A stretch of DNA of 64,000 nt from Ovoidimarina sediminis (GTDB lineage Bacteria > Pseudomonadota > Alphaproteobacteria > Rhodobacterales > Rhodobacteraceae). Shown here one piece after another: positions 17,679 through 26,099 of the stretch (its first letter is position 1; each line of letters begins with the position of its first letter). The stretch is taken from contig NZ_JAWHTE010000011.1 of the NCBI RefSeq assembly GCF_032586175.1, positions 62,001 to 126,000 on the forward strand, written 5' to 3'. The notes beneath the pieces were generated by a model. The model was not told where the DNA came from, did not search any database, and saw only the letters and a list, made by a program, of their open reading frames with translations. The position numbers and the translations under genes were made by a program.

Positions 17679-18608
17679 TCAGAGCGTTTGGACCCAGGCG
17701 ACCACCGCCGTCACGGTCAGGACAGAGGCCACGGTCGACAGCAGGATGGCCGCCGACACGCGCTGCGGCGCGACGCCGTAATGCTGTGCCAGGATGAAGA
17801 CATTGCCCGCGACCGGCAAAGCGGCGGAGGCGATCATCACGCCCGCCGCGTAGGGCGCGACATCGAAGATCAGAACGGCGGAGACGGCGACCGCCGCCGG
17901 ATGCAGAACGAGTTTCGAGAACGAAAGCCAGACGGCAACCGAAAGCCGTTCCGCCGATTTGGAGGCAAGCGAGGCGCCGATGGCGAAAAGCGCGCCCGGC
18001 GTGGCCGCCGCCCCGAGGATGGTGAGGAAATCGTCCACCGGCTGCGGGATCGGCAGATCGAAGCCCGACCAGATGAATCCGGCCCCGATCGACATGATCA
18101 TCGGGTTCTTCACCAGCCCCGCCCCCACGGTTCGGAAGATGCCGAGCGACATGCGCCCGTCGCGGCTTCCGGTGATCAGGATGACGATCAGGCTGCCGAA
18201 GAAGATCAGATCGGTGGACAGCACGAGGATGATGGGCGCGATCGCCGCCTCGCCCAGCAGAAGGGCGAGCATGGGAACGCCCAGAAAGCCCACATTGCCG
18301 ATGACGCCGCACTGCGCCTCCACCGCCGCTTCCGCGAGGCTGCGTTTGCGGAGCGCGGCCACCGCCGTGACGACGAGATATATGGCGAGCGTTCCGGAAA
18401 AATAGGCAAGCACGAAGACCGGATCGAACACCGCCGCGAGATCGAGGCTGGCGGAAAACCGGAACAGCATGGCGCTTAGCGCGAAGTAGAAGACGAATTT
18501 CGTGAGATAGGCGGTGGCGTCCTCGGAAAAGAAGCCGGTGCGGCCCGCCCAGTAGCCAAGGCCGATCAGGGCGAAAAACGGCAGGGTTTGTAGGAGGATC
18601 GCAACCAT
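17679..18608 (-). CDS. AEC-family transporter
   Basis: A 309-residue auxin-efflux-carrier-family membrane protein with about ten helices in two halves (MVAILLQTLPFFALIGLGYW at the N-terminus; NVGFLGVPM in the middle). Family members export small organic acids such as malate, but nothing here fixes the substrate. The ATG at 18608 is chosen because it begins the first helix. It is divergent from the TetR gene with 117 bases between starts, and its stop is 12 bases before fghA, so it may be cotranscribed with fghA. Confidence 0.8.
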   Translation of the reverse strand: MVAILLQTLPFFALIGLGYWAGRTGFFSEDATAYLTKFVFYFALSAMLFRFSASLDLAAVFDPVFVLAYFSGTLAIYLVVTAVAALRKRSLAEAAVEAQCGVIGNVGFLGVPMLALLLGEAAIAPIILVLSTDLIFFGSLIVILITGSRDGRMSLGIFRTVGAGLVKNPMIMSIGAGFIWSGFDLPIPQPVDDFLTILGAAATPGALFAIGASLASKSAERLSVAVWLSFSKLVLHPAAVAVSAVLIFDVAPYAAGVMIASAALPVAGNVFILAQHYGVAPQRVSAAILLSTVASVLTVTAVVAWVQTL

Positions 18609-18671
18609 TGAGGCACCGCTACCGGCACTGCCGGGCAAACGCAACCGAAGACCCGCCCCTTGCTCTGCACC

Positions 18672-18700
18672 TTGAAAAAACTAAACCGAGTAGTTTATAT
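18672..18700 (+). promoter_or_regulatory. TetR-type promoter with overlapping operator
   Basis: TTGAAA at 18672-18677 and TTATAT at 18695-18700 are separated by exactly 17 bases, reading toward the TetR gene. Between them lies an inverted repeat, AAACTA (18678-18683) and TAGTTT (18691-18696), with a 7-base spacer. The dyad fills the spacer and the start of the -10 element, the usual place for a self-repressing TetR operator. The region also lies upstream of the divergent AEC transporter. Confidence 0.65.
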
Positions 18701-18725
18701 TGGTAGGGATCCTGGGGACACGCCG

Positions 18726-19343
18726 ATGAACATTCAATCCGAGCCGGTCCGCACCGGACGAAAGCTTTCTCAGGTCCTTCAAGGGGCCCGCGAGGTGTTT
18801 CTGCGCGACGGCTACGAAGGCGCCAGCGTCGACGATATCGCGAGGGCGGCGGGCGTGTCGAAGGCGACGCTTTACAATTACTTCCCCGACAAGCGGATTC
18901 TGTTCCTCGAAGTGGCGAAGGCGGAATGCCGGGCGCAATCCGATGCCGCCGTGGCGACGATCGGCGGCACCGAGGATCTGCGCGAGGCGATGACGCGCGC
19001 GGCGAAGCGCATGGTGCGGTTCTTCATGTCGGATGTGGGCATGCAGGTGTATCGGATCGTCGTGGGCGAGAACCAGCGCTTTCCCGAGCTTGGGCGCGAA
19101 TTCTATGCCACCGGGCCCGCGCAGGTGCGCGAGATCCTTCGCGAATTCCTTCAGAAAGGGATCGACGAGGGCAAGCTTCGGATCGACGACCTCGACCTTG
19201 CGGTCGACCAGTTCCCCGAACTTTGCAAGGCCGGGCTTCACATGCCGATGGCCATCGGCGTCCGGGAAAAGCCCACCGAAGAGGAAATGGACCGCGTGGT
19301 GGAAAGCGCGGTGGACATGTTCCTGTGCCGCTACGGCGCCTGA
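18726..19343 (+). CDS. TetR/AcrR family transcriptional regulator
   Basis: A 205-residue repressor. The N-terminal helix-turn-helix spans about residues 17-63 (ASVDDIARAAGVSKATLYNYFPDK is the recognition segment, read in two parts). The C-terminal ligand domain resembles the AefR-like type, ending in VESAVDMFLCRYGA. The ATG at 18726 gives the normal short N-terminus. It faces away from the AEC-family transporter and probably controls itself and that transporter through the dyad at 18678-18696. Ligand unknown. Confidence 0.88.
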   Translation: MNIQSEPVRTGRKLSQVLQGAREVFLRDGYEGASVDDIARAAGVSKATLYNYFPDKRILFLEVAKAECRAQSDAAVATIGGTEDLREAMTRAAKRMVRFFMSDVGMQVYRIVVGENQRFPELGREFYATGPAQVREILREFLQKGIDEGKLRIDDLDLAVDQFPELCKAGLHMPMAIGVREKPTEEEMDRVVESAVDMFLCRYGA

Positions 19344-19347
19344 GCGG

Positions 19348-20061
19348 TCAGTCCACCCGCCGGATCATCAGCTGGTTGCCGATTTTCTTCGTCTCGAACC
19401 GCTTCAGTTCGGTCACGAGGTCTGAAAGCTTGCGCTTGCCGTAGGTGCGCGTGTCGAAATCGGGGCTGTCGGCCTGCACGAACTGGCCGATCTGGCCCAG
19501 CGCATACCATTCGTCGTCCTGGTCGATCTTTTCCATCGCCTTCAGGATCAGCGGCACCGCATCCTTGGGCGAGGCGCGCCCGCCGGGCGAGGTGGCGGGG
19601 CCATCGCTCGGCTCTCCGCCGCCCACGATGTTCTCGATCAGGATGAACCGGTTGCAGACGTTGCGCAGGCTTTCGGGCGCCTTCGCCTCGCCGATCCCGA
19701 TCACGTCCATCCCCTGTTCGCGCACCCGGTTGGCGAGCGCGGTGAAATCGCTGTCGGAGGAGACGAGGACGAAGCCGTCGAAGCGCCCCGTGTGCAGGAT
19801 ATCCATCGCATCGATGACGAGCCCGATATCGGAGGCGTTCTTTCCGGTGGTGTTCGCGCTTTCCTGATGCGCGACGAGGCCCAGATCGCGCACCACCTTC
19901 GACCAGTTCGAAAGCCGCCCCGACGACCAGTCGCCATAGACGCGGCGCAGCGCCGGTTCGCCCAGTGCCGTGATCTCTTTCAGGATCTGCTCGGCGAATT
20001 TCGCGGGGATGTTGTCGGCGTCGATCAGGACGGCGTAAAGCGGGCGGTCGCGGTCAGGCAT
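19348..20061 (-). CDS. NYN domain protein with OST-HTH/LOTUS-like C-terminus
   Basis: A 237-residue protein. Residues about 8-150 are a NYN (LabA/PIN-like) putative RNase domain: VLIDADNIPAK, ANTTGKNASDIGLVIDAMD and SSDSDFTALANRVRE carry the conserved acidic residues. After a short linker, residues about 165-235 (PKDAVPLILKAMEKI to NQLMIRRVD) resemble an OST-HTH/LOTUS RNA-binding domain. RNA cleavage or binding is a family inference. Its ATG shares one base with the GNAT stop (TGATG), so the two are translationally linked. Confidence 0.82.
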   Translation of the reverse strand: MPDRDRPLYAVLIDADNIPAKFAEQILKEITALGEPALRRVYGDWSSGRLSNWSKVVRDLGLVAHQESANTTGKNASDIGLVIDAMDILHTGRFDGFVLVSSDSDFTALANRVREQGMDVIGIGEAKAPESLRNVCNRFILIENIVGGGEPSDGPATSPGGRASPKDAVPLILKAMEKIDQDDEWYALGQIGQFVQADSPDFDTRTYGKRKLSDLVTELKRFETKKIGNQLMIRRVD

Positions 20062-20561
20062 CAGCTCTCCTCTGTCAGGTCCTTGTACATGACCAGCGCG
20101 TCGGTGAAACCCTCGATCGGGTGGCGGAAGGCGCCTGGAAGACGGCCCACGATGGCGAAGCCCGCGCGCTCCCATGTGGCGATGGCGCGGGTGTTCGTGG
20201 CGACGACGAAGTTGAACTGCATGGCGCGGAAGCCCTGCCGCCTCGCCTCGTCCAGAGAATGCGCCAGCATGGCGCGGGCGACACCCTTTCCTTGCGCCTC
20301 GGGTGCGGTGGCGTAGCCGCAGTTGCAGACGTGGGCGCCGCCGCCGGCCTGGTTGCGCCTGAGGTAATAAGTGCCGAGAACCGCGCCGTCGGCCTCGGCC
20401 ACGAAGGCGCCGTGGGAGGCGCCCGTCCAGTAGGCCAGCGCGTCCTCGCGGGAGATATCCGGGTCGACGGTGTAGGTGTCGCCCGCCCGGAAGATGGGCT
20501 TCAGGATCGCCCAGATGGCGGGGCCGTCCTCGGGGGTGGCGGGGCGGATGGAGGCTGTCAT
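20061..20561 (-). CDS. GNAT family N-acetyltransferase
   Basis: A 166-residue GNAT protein starting MTASIRPATPEDG. The acetyl-CoA pyrophosphate loop is in APEAQGKGVARAML (Q/R-x-x-G-x-G/A), followed by FNFVVATNTRAIATWERAGF, the usual motif B. The substrate is unknown. It overlaps both neighbours: ATGA with the upstream periplasmic protein gene and TGATG with the downstream NYN gene, so adhI, the periplasmic protein, GNAT and NYN form a four-gene coupled chain. Confidence 0.88.
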   Translation of the reverse strand: MTASIRPATPEDGPAIWAILKPIFRAGDTYTVDPDISREDALAYWTGASHGAFVAEADGAVLGTYYLRRNQAGGGAHVCNCGYATAPEAQGKGVARAMLAHSLDEARRQGFRAMQFNFVVATNTRAIATWERAGFAIVGRLPGAFRHPIEGFTDALVMYKDLTEES

Positions 20562-20953
20562 TCGAGGGGCGCGCCGTCGCAGCCGGTCTCTCCCCTGAGG
20601 ATCCGGGCATACCAGGTGGCGGTGCCGAGGCCATCGGTGACGGCGGCGATCCGGCCGCCATCGATCACGGCCTGGACGGTGGCGGAGACGAGTTCGGTGC
20701 CGCAGATGCTGAAGCTCATCCTCCGGCCCACCGAGCTGCCTGTGAAATCGGCGAGCGCCTCTGCCGCCGTTTCGCCCAGACGGATGTTGATGCCCGCCGC
20801 CCCGTTGTCGAACCAGGGTTCGGCCCCGGCGATATCGGCAGGCGTCAGATCAAGGATAGCGGCGTTCGTGCTGAACCGGATATCGGGGTTTTCGCCCGCC
20901 GGCGCAGCGGTGGCGGCCCCGCAGAGGGCCGCCGCAAGACACCATGTTCTCAA
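20558..20953 (-). CDS. periplasmic protein resembling a SecD P1-head domain
   Basis: A 131-residue exported protein: a signal peptide (MRTWCLAAALCGAATAAPA) and a mature part of one small domain. ETAAEALADFTGSSVGRRMSF and ELVSATVQAVI recall the P1-head subdomain of SecDF-type proteins, which several small stand-alone proteins share. The start codon is TTG, overlapping the adhI stop as TTGA; no in-frame ATG exists nearby. Function unknown; the coupling to adhI may be only positional. Confidence 0.6.
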   Translation of the reverse strand: MRTWCLAAALCGAATAAPAGENPDIRFSTNAAILDLTPADIAGAEPWFDNGAAGINIRLGETAAEALADFTGSSVGRRMSFSICGTELVSATVQAVIDGGRIAAVTDGLGTATWYARILRGETGCDGAPLE

Positions 20954-22062
20954 TAATTCACCACCGACCGGATCGACTGGCCCGCATGCATCAGATCGAA
21001 CCCGGTGTTGATGTCGTCGAGCGACAGCTGGTGGGTGATCATCGGATCGATCTCGATCTTTCCCTCCATGTACCAGTCGACGATCTTCGGCACGTCGGTG
21101 CGCCCGCGCGCGCCGCCGAAGGCCGTGCCGCGCCAGACCCGGCCCGTGACAAGCTGGAACGGCCGGGTGGAGATTTCCGCCCCCGCGGGCGCGACGCCGA
21201 TGATGACGCTTTCACCCCAGCCCTTGTGGGCCGATTCGAGGGCCGCGCGCATGACCTGGACATTGCCGGTGGCATCGAAGGTGTAATCCGCACCGCCCTT
21301 GGTGAGGTTCACCAGATAGGGCACCAGATCGCCCTCCACCTCGGCGGGGTTCACGAAATCGGTCATGCCGAAGCGTTCGGCCATTTCCTTCTTGCCCGGA
21401 TTGAGGTCGACGCCCACGATCTGATCCGCGCCCGCGAGCCTGAGGCCCTGGATGACGTTAAGCCCGATCCCGCCGAGGCCGAAGACGATCGCACGCGATC
21501 CGATTTCCACCTTGGCGGTGTTGATCACCGCGCCGATCCCCGTCGTCACCCCGCAGCCGATGTAGCAGATCTTGTCGAAGGGCGCGTCCTCGCGCACCTT
21601 CGCCAGCGCGATCTCGGGCAGAACCGTGTGGTTCGCGAAGGTCGAGGTGCCCATGTAGTGCAGGATCGGGTCGCCATCGAGGGTGGAGAAGCGCGAGGTG
21701 CCGTCGGGCATCAGGCCCTGGCCCTGCGTGGTGCGGATCGACTGGCAGAGGTTCGTTTTCGGGTGCAGGCAGTATTCGCATTCCCGGCATTCGGGGGTGT
21801 AGAGCGGGATCACGTGATCGCCCTTCTTCAGGCTGGTCACACCCGGGCCGACATCGACGACGACGCCCGCGCCCTCGTGCCCGAGGATCGCCGGGAAAAG
21901 CCCTTCGGGATCCGCCCCGGAAAGCGTGAATTCGTCGGTGTGGCAAATGCCGGTCGACTTGATTTCGACCAGAACCTCACCGGCCCTAGGGCCATCGAGG
22001 TTCACCTCCATCACCTCAAGCGGCTTTCCTGCGGCGACCGCCACTGCTGCGCGGGTTCTCAT
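20950..22062 (-). CDS. adhI: S-(hydroxymethyl)glutathione dehydrogenase / class III alcohol dehydrogenase
   Basis: A 370-residue zinc alcohol dehydrogenase that oxidises S-hydroxymethylglutathione to S-formylglutathione with NAD and can reduce S-nitrosoglutathione. Catalytic zinc ligands C40, H62 and C170 and structural zinc ligands C92, C95, C98 and C106 are all present; the nucleotide loop FGLGGIG lies near residue 194-200. GGAGG precedes the ATG at 22062. In this group the enzyme detoxifies formaldehyde from methanol or choline-derived C1 compounds. fghA is about 3.3 kb away, separated by unrelated genes. Confidence 0.95.
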   Translation of the reverse strand: MRTRAAVAVAAGKPLEVMEVNLDGPRAGEVLVEIKSTGICHTDEFTLSGADPEGLFPAILGHEGAGVVVDVGPGVTSLKKGDHVIPLYTPECRECEYCLHPKTNLCQSIRTTQGQGLMPDGTSRFSTLDGDPILHYMGTSTFANHTVLPEIALAKVREDAPFDKICYIGCGVTTGIGAVINTAKVEIGSRAIVFGLGGIGLNVIQGLRLAGADQIVGVDLNPGKKEMAERFGMTDFVNPAEVEGDLVPYLVNLTKGGADYTFDATGNVQVMRAALESAHKGWGESVIIGVAPAGAEISTRPFQLVTGRVWRGTAFGGARGRTDVPKIVDWYMEGKIEIDPMITHQLSLDDINTGFDLMHAGQSIRSVVNY

Positions 22063-22188
22063 GTTCGGTTCCTCCCTTGTCCCTCTGTCCGGTGCTTTGC
22101 GCGACGATGCGTCATTCTGTGCCGCGTTTCAATGCGGGGGGCGGAACCGGCATTTCCAGATCGCCCCGCGCGGTTTACTCTTGGCCCC

Positions 22189-22437
22189 ATGAGATACCTC
22201 TTCCTCGTGATCCCCATGGCCGCCTGCGCCGCATCGGGGCCGGAACCCGACGCCTGCGGGGCCTCGGGGCTTCAACACCTCGTCGGGCAATCCGAAAGCG
22301 TCTTCGCCGCGATGACCTTTCCCGACACGACGCGGTTCATCCGCCCCGGCATGGCCGTGACGATGGATTACAGCGAGGAGCGGCTGAATTTCTATCTCGA
22401 CGAGACCGGCGTGATAACCGAGGTGCGCTGCGGCTGA
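22189..22437 (+). CDS. I78-family protease inhibitor-like lipoprotein
   Basis: An 82-residue secreted protein. The N-terminus has a short hydrophobic signal ending in MAACAAS, which could be a lipobox (cysteine near residue 13). The mature part carries the I78 inhibitor pattern: DACGASGLQHLVGQ, FPDTTRFIRPGMAVTMDYS and LNFYLDETGVITEVRCG, with one cysteine near each end. Members are elastase-inhibitor-like proteins. It is a single gene that converges with the cytochrome c' gene, six bases apart. Confidence 0.8.
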   Translation: MRYLFLVIPMAACAASGPEPDACGASGLQHLVGQSESVFAAMTFPDTTRFIRPGMAVTMDYSEERLNFYLDETGVITEVRCG

Positions 22438-22443
22438 GGCCGC

Positions 22444-22884
22444 CTAGTCGCGGTAAAGCCTGTGACAGTCGGCGCAGGTCTTGCCGATTTCCGCGAGGAG
22501 CCGCTGGGCATCCTGTTCCGAGAAGAGCGTGTCGGCCCCGGTGCGGGACGCGTTTTCCATCTTTTTGGCGATCTGCGCAAATTCGGTGAAATTGTCCCAG
22601 ATCGTAGGGCGTGCCTCGGATTTCGGATCGTCCGCCGGTGTTTCGAAAGCGGCGGGAATTTCGGCGGCATGGCTGGCCAGGGCTTCAGCGGCCTTGCGGG
22701 CGGCGTCTGCGTCGAACGGCGCGGCGCCCTTGGCCATATCGCCGATCACCTTGGTCGCCGCGCTGATCTCGCTCATCAGCATCATGCGGGCCATGACGTC
22801 GGGATCCTTGACACCCTGATGGGCGAAGGTTGCCGTAGCGGTGATGGCAACGGCGGCGATGGCCACCGTTCGGGACGTGATCAT
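22444..22884 (-). CDS. cytochrome c' (class II c-type cytochrome)
   Basis: A 146-residue periplasmic protein with a signal peptide (residues about 1-21) and the heme site CADCH at 137-141, right at the C-terminus as expected for the four-helix cytochrome c' fold. Cytochromes c' bind NO and can protect against nitrosative stress. The N-terminal Met/His side ligand is ambiguous (VMARMMLMSEI). It is a single gene, with imuB divergent 121 bases away. Confidence 0.85.
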   Translation of the reverse strand: MITSRTVAIAAVAITATATFAHQGVKDPDVMARMMLMSEISAATKVIGDMAKGAAPFDADAARKAAEALASHAAEIPAAFETPADDPKSEARPTIWDNFTEFAQIAKKMENASRTGADTLFSEQDAQRLLAEIGKTCADCHRLYRD

Positions 22885-22981
22885 GGTCTGGACCTACCTC
22901 GGTCAAATCGAGTTTCCGGAACGCTAGCGCGCCCGTTTCCGAGAGCAAGGGTGACTCGACTCACGGTTGGCGGAACGATAG

Positions 22982-22996
22982 GAACAAAGCACGAAC
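22982..22996 (+). promoter_or_regulatory. LexA (SOS) box before imuB
   Basis: GAACAAAGCACGAAC matches the alphaproteobacterial LexA box GAAC-N7-GAAC (GTTC-N7-GTTC) exactly. It ends nine bases before the first possible imuB ATG, so LexA binding would block the promoter. A further GAAC lies nine bases upstream of the box. Confidence 0.8.
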
Positions 22997-23005
22997 AAAC
23001 TGCTT

Positions 23006-24670
23006 ATGTGCACCATGCCGAACCGCCGCATCCTGTCGCTCTGGTTTCCGCGCCTCGGGGCCGAACGCCTGATCCGAAAGGATCCCGGGCTCGGAGAGGT
23101 GCCCTTCGCCGTGGCCGAGGACCACAGCAACATGCAGGTTCTGTCCTCGCTGTCGGCCACGGCGAGCGCGGCGGGGCTGACCGAAGGCCAGCCACTGCGC
23201 GATGCGCAGGCCATGTGCCCGGGCCTCATCACCCGGCTGCGCAACCCGCAGATGGAGGCGCAGTTTCTGGCCGGGTTGCGCCGCTGGGCGGGGAAGTTCA
23301 GCCCCTGGGTGGCGGATCAGCCGCCCGGCGGGCTGATCGTCGACCTGACGGGCTGTGCGCATCTCTTCGGGGGCGAGGCGGCGCTGATGGAGCAGGTGGC
23401 GCTTGATTGCGAGGATCTGGGGCTGACGGTGCAGGCGGGCATCGCCGATACGCCCGGCGCCGCCTGGGCACTGGCGCGCTTCGCCAGCCAGCCGGTGGCC
23501 GCCGCCCGATCCGGCGACGCGATCGATCAGGAAGCCTGGGCCACCCGGTCGCGCGCCGCGAAGCGGCGGCACTGGGAACGGGGCGGCCCGGCCCCGCAGC
23601 CGGGCGCGACGGAAACGCCGGCGGGCCGGATCGCCGCACCCGGCCAGACCCGGCAGGCCATCGCCCGGCTTCCCGTGGCGGCCCTTCGGCTGGACCGCGA
23701 GACCGTCGACACGCTGACCCGCCTTGGCCTGCGCCGGATCGAGGATCTGGCGGGCCAGCCCCGGGCCGGGCTGGCCCGGCGGTTCGGGCGGCCGCTGGTA
23801 CAGCGGCTCGACCAGGCGATGGGGGTGGAGCCCGAGCCTGTCTCTCCCGCCAAGCCGCCCGATCACTTCGCAGTGCGGCTGACATTGCCGGAACCCATCG
23901 GGCTTGAATCCGACATCGCCGCCGCGCTCGACCGCCTGCTGCCGCGGCTGTCCGAGCACCTGACCGCACGGGGCAAGGGGGCGCGGCGGGTGCGGCTGGA
24001 ATGCCACCGGTCGGATCACACGATGCAATGGGTCGAGGTGGGGCTGGCGCGGCCCACCGCCGATCCCGACCGCATCCGCCCGCTTCTGATGATCAAGGTG
24101 CCCGAAATCGACGCGGGCTTCGGCATAGATTGCGTGCGGGTGGAGGCGGTGGTGGTGGAGCCGGTCTATCCGCACCAGCATCGCGGCCATGCCCATGCCG
24201 CCGCCGAGGCGGAGGCGCGGATCGCCGGCAGCGCGCGGCTTGACGACCTGATCGGGCGGATCGGAGCACGGATCGGGATGGAGGCGATCGTCCGGCTTCA
24301 TCCCGCCGACAGCCATATTCCCGAGAAAACCTCCAAGGTGCTGGCCGCCGCATGGTCGGAGCCCGCCGAGGACTGGCCCGTGCCCGACCTGCCCCGCCCG
24401 CTTCTGATCTGGCCGCCCGAGATCGTGACCGCCGAGGATGTGCCGAAGGCCCCGCTGACCTTCCGCTGGCGGCGGCGCGACTACACCACCCTTGCGGCCA
24501 CCGGGCCCGAGCGGATCGCGCCGGAATGGTGGCTGGACGATCCGGCCTGGCGATCCGGTACCCGCGATTACTGGCGTGTGACGACGACGGGGGGCGAACG
24601 GCTCTGGCTGTTCTATGCCCATGGCGGGGCGCTGTCGGGGGGCTGGTTCTGCCAGGGATCCTTCGCCTGA
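23006..24670 (+). CDS. imuB: ImuB-type DNA polymerase Y-family protein
   Basis: A 554-residue Y-family polymerase-like protein of the ImuB group. Such proteins act as a hub in SOS mutagenesis with ImuA and DnaE2, and usually lack polymerase catalytic acids. The N-terminus RRILSLWFPRLGAERL is the ImuB form rather than the DxD of an active polymerase. Later segments (GADTPGAAWA-like AGIADTPGAAWALARF, LRLDRETVDTLTRLGLRRIEDL) match the finger and helix-hairpin-helix parts. The start may be ATG 23006 or 23015; neither has a clear ribosome binding site. A LexA box precedes it. No imuA or dnaE2 is adjacent. Confidence 0.85.
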   Translation: MCTMPNRRILSLWFPRLGAERLIRKDPGLGEVPFAVAEDHSNMQVLSSLSATASAAGLTEGQPLRDAQAMCPGLITRLRNPQMEAQFLAGLRRWAGKFSPWVADQPPGGLIVDLTGCAHLFGGEAALMEQVALDCEDLGLTVQAGIADTPGAAWALARFASQPVAAARSGDAIDQEAWATRSRAAKRRHWERGGPAPQPGATETPAGRIAAPGQTRQAIARLPVAALRLDRETVDTLTRLGLRRIEDLAGQPRAGLARRFGRPLVQRLDQAMGVEPEPVSPAKPPDHFAVRLTLPEPIGLESDIAAALDRLLPRLSEHLTARGKGARRVRLECHRSDHTMQWVEVGLARPTADPDRIRPLLMIKVPEIDAGFGIDCVRVEAVVVEPVYPHQHRGHAHAAAEAEARIAGSARLDDLIGRIGARIGMEAIVRLHPADSHIPEKTSKVLAAAWSEPAEDWPVPDLPRPLLIWPPEIVTAEDVPKAPLTFRWRRRDYTTLAATGPERIAPEWWLDDPAWRSGTRDYWRVTTTGGERLWLFYAHGGALSGGWFCQGSFA

Positions 24671-24695
24671 TGCGAGGGCCCTGAAAGGAAAAAGA

Positions 24696-24720
24696 CCTTC
24701 GCCGCTGGCGAAGGCCTTTT
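24696..24720 (+). terminator. terminator after imuB
   Basis: A perfect 8-bp stem, CCTTCGCC (24696-24703) and GGCGAAGG (24707-24714), with a 3-base loop, followed by CCTTTTCC. It begins 25 bases after the imuB stop, so imuB appears to be transcribed alone. Confidence 0.8.
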
Positions 24721-24730
24721 CCTATTAGGT

Positions 24731-24778
24731 CCCCGGTGCCGCAGGCTGGGTGGGGGCTGTTAATCCGCGACACCGGGG
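24731..24778. repeat. long-range inverted repeat
   Basis: CCCCGGTG (24731-24738) and CACCGGGG (24771-24778) form a perfect 8-bp stem around a 32-base loop, just right of the imuB terminator. A smaller stem, AGCG/CGCT, follows at 24780-24793. The function is unknown; a small structured RNA is possible. Confidence 0.45.
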
Positions 24779-24882
24779 TAGCGTCTTTTCGCTATGATCG
24801 TAAGTTCACCCAAGATAAGGGCCGCAAGACGGAGCGAGTGGTGCCTTTCCGCGTTCATTTTGCGGCAATTCTTGGGCAGCGC

Positions 24883-24911
24883 TTGATTTTGGCGGGTTCC
24901 CCGGCCAATCT
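24883..24911 (+). promoter_or_regulatory. predicted promoter of the DUF2794 gene
   Basis: TTGATT (24883-24888) and CAATCT (24906-24911) are 17 bases apart. Only six bases lie between the -10 element and the ATG at 24918, and no ribosome binding site exists, which points to a leaderless transcript. The match to consensus is moderate. Confidence 0.45.
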
Positions 24912-24917
24912 TTCCCC

Positions 24918-25256
24918 ATGACGATCCAGACCCTGCCCACCGCGCCAGGCGGTGCAGAATATGTAGCCTTCGACCGCAGGGAGCTTGGCCTGATCCTCGG
25001 TATATACGGGCGCATGGTCGCCGCCGGCGAATGGCGCGACTACGGGATGTCGTTTCTGAAGGAAGTTGCGATCTTTTCGATCTTCCGCCGGGCGGCCGAG
25101 CATCCGATCTACCGGATCGAGAAGCGCCCGAAGCTGAAAGACCGGCAGGGCATGTATTCGGTGATCGGGATGGACGGGCAGATTCTGAAGCGCGGGCAGG
25201 ATCTGAAGACGGTGCTGCGGGTGCTGGAGCGGAAGCTCATTCGGGCGGTAGAGTGA
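24918..25256 (+). CDS. DUF2794 protein
   Basis: A 112-residue protein of the DUF2794 family, conserved in alphaproteobacteria and of unknown function. Recognisable parts are AFDRRELGLILGIYGRMVAAGEW (in sections), SIFRRAAEHPIYRIEKRPKLK and YSVIGMDGQILKRGQDLK. It is soluble and basic. The last 20 bases overlap the 3' end of the convergent NlpC/P60 gene. The gene is probably read from a leaderless promoter just upstream. Confidence 0.85.
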   Translation: MTIQTLPTAPGGAEYVAFDRRELGLILGIYGRMVAAGEWRDYGMSFLKEVAIFSIFRRAAEHPIYRIEKRPKLKDRQGMYSVIGMDGQILKRGQDLKTVLRVLERKLIRAVE

Positions 25257-26099
25257 TCCGCCGCCGTTTCAGGACCGGTTTGCCCTCCTTCGCCGCGATT
25301 CGTTCAATCGCCTGATCCAGTGGTTCTTCGGCCACCGCCATGTGATGGGCGTTGGCGTGAAGAAGCGTGTCGGGATCGCAGAGAAGCCCGACATGGCCTG
25401 CCCAGAAATAAAGGTCGCCCCGTTCGCGTGGCGCGTCATCCACCAGTTCTTCGCCCAGGCCCGCGCGCTGCTGGTCGCTGTCGCCGGGGCAGGGAATGGC
25501 GCAGGCGAGCATCGCGGCCTGGACGAGGCCCGAACAGTCGATGCCATTGCCGGAGTTGCCGCCCCAAAGATACGGGGTGCCCATGAACAGGCACGCGACG
25601 GCGACGGGATCGTCGAAATAGCTGCCGATGGGCCGGAGATGGGCGGCAGGCACGTGGAACAGATCGCCCCCCGCCCCGGCGATGCGGGCCCAGGCGCCCT
25701 CTGTCCCGCTGACGGTGAGGCGGGATCCGAAGGACAGCGATCCGATCAGATCGAAGGCTTTGAGATCGGGGGTGGCCTTGCGGTAGGTCTCGCGCACCGC
25801 GACCCAGTGGGTCGCCGGGCGCGCGGGCGCCAGATCCGCCCCGGACACATAGCCGCAATATCCGTCGCGGGCGGCAAAGCCGTAGGCGAGGCCCCCGGAG
25901 CCCTCGGGTTCCGCGATCACGCAGAAGCGGTCGCCCATCAGAAGCTCGCGCTCCATGCCGCTGCTCGGGCGGCTGAAAAGCGGCAGGCGCGGCGCCGTCA
26001 CAACCGCCCAGCGGCCGTCGGTGAAGGCCTCGGCCTCGACCTGGCCTTCGAGCGAGCGGTGCGCCACCCGCCCGTCGAACGGCGTCTGGCGCGGATCGC

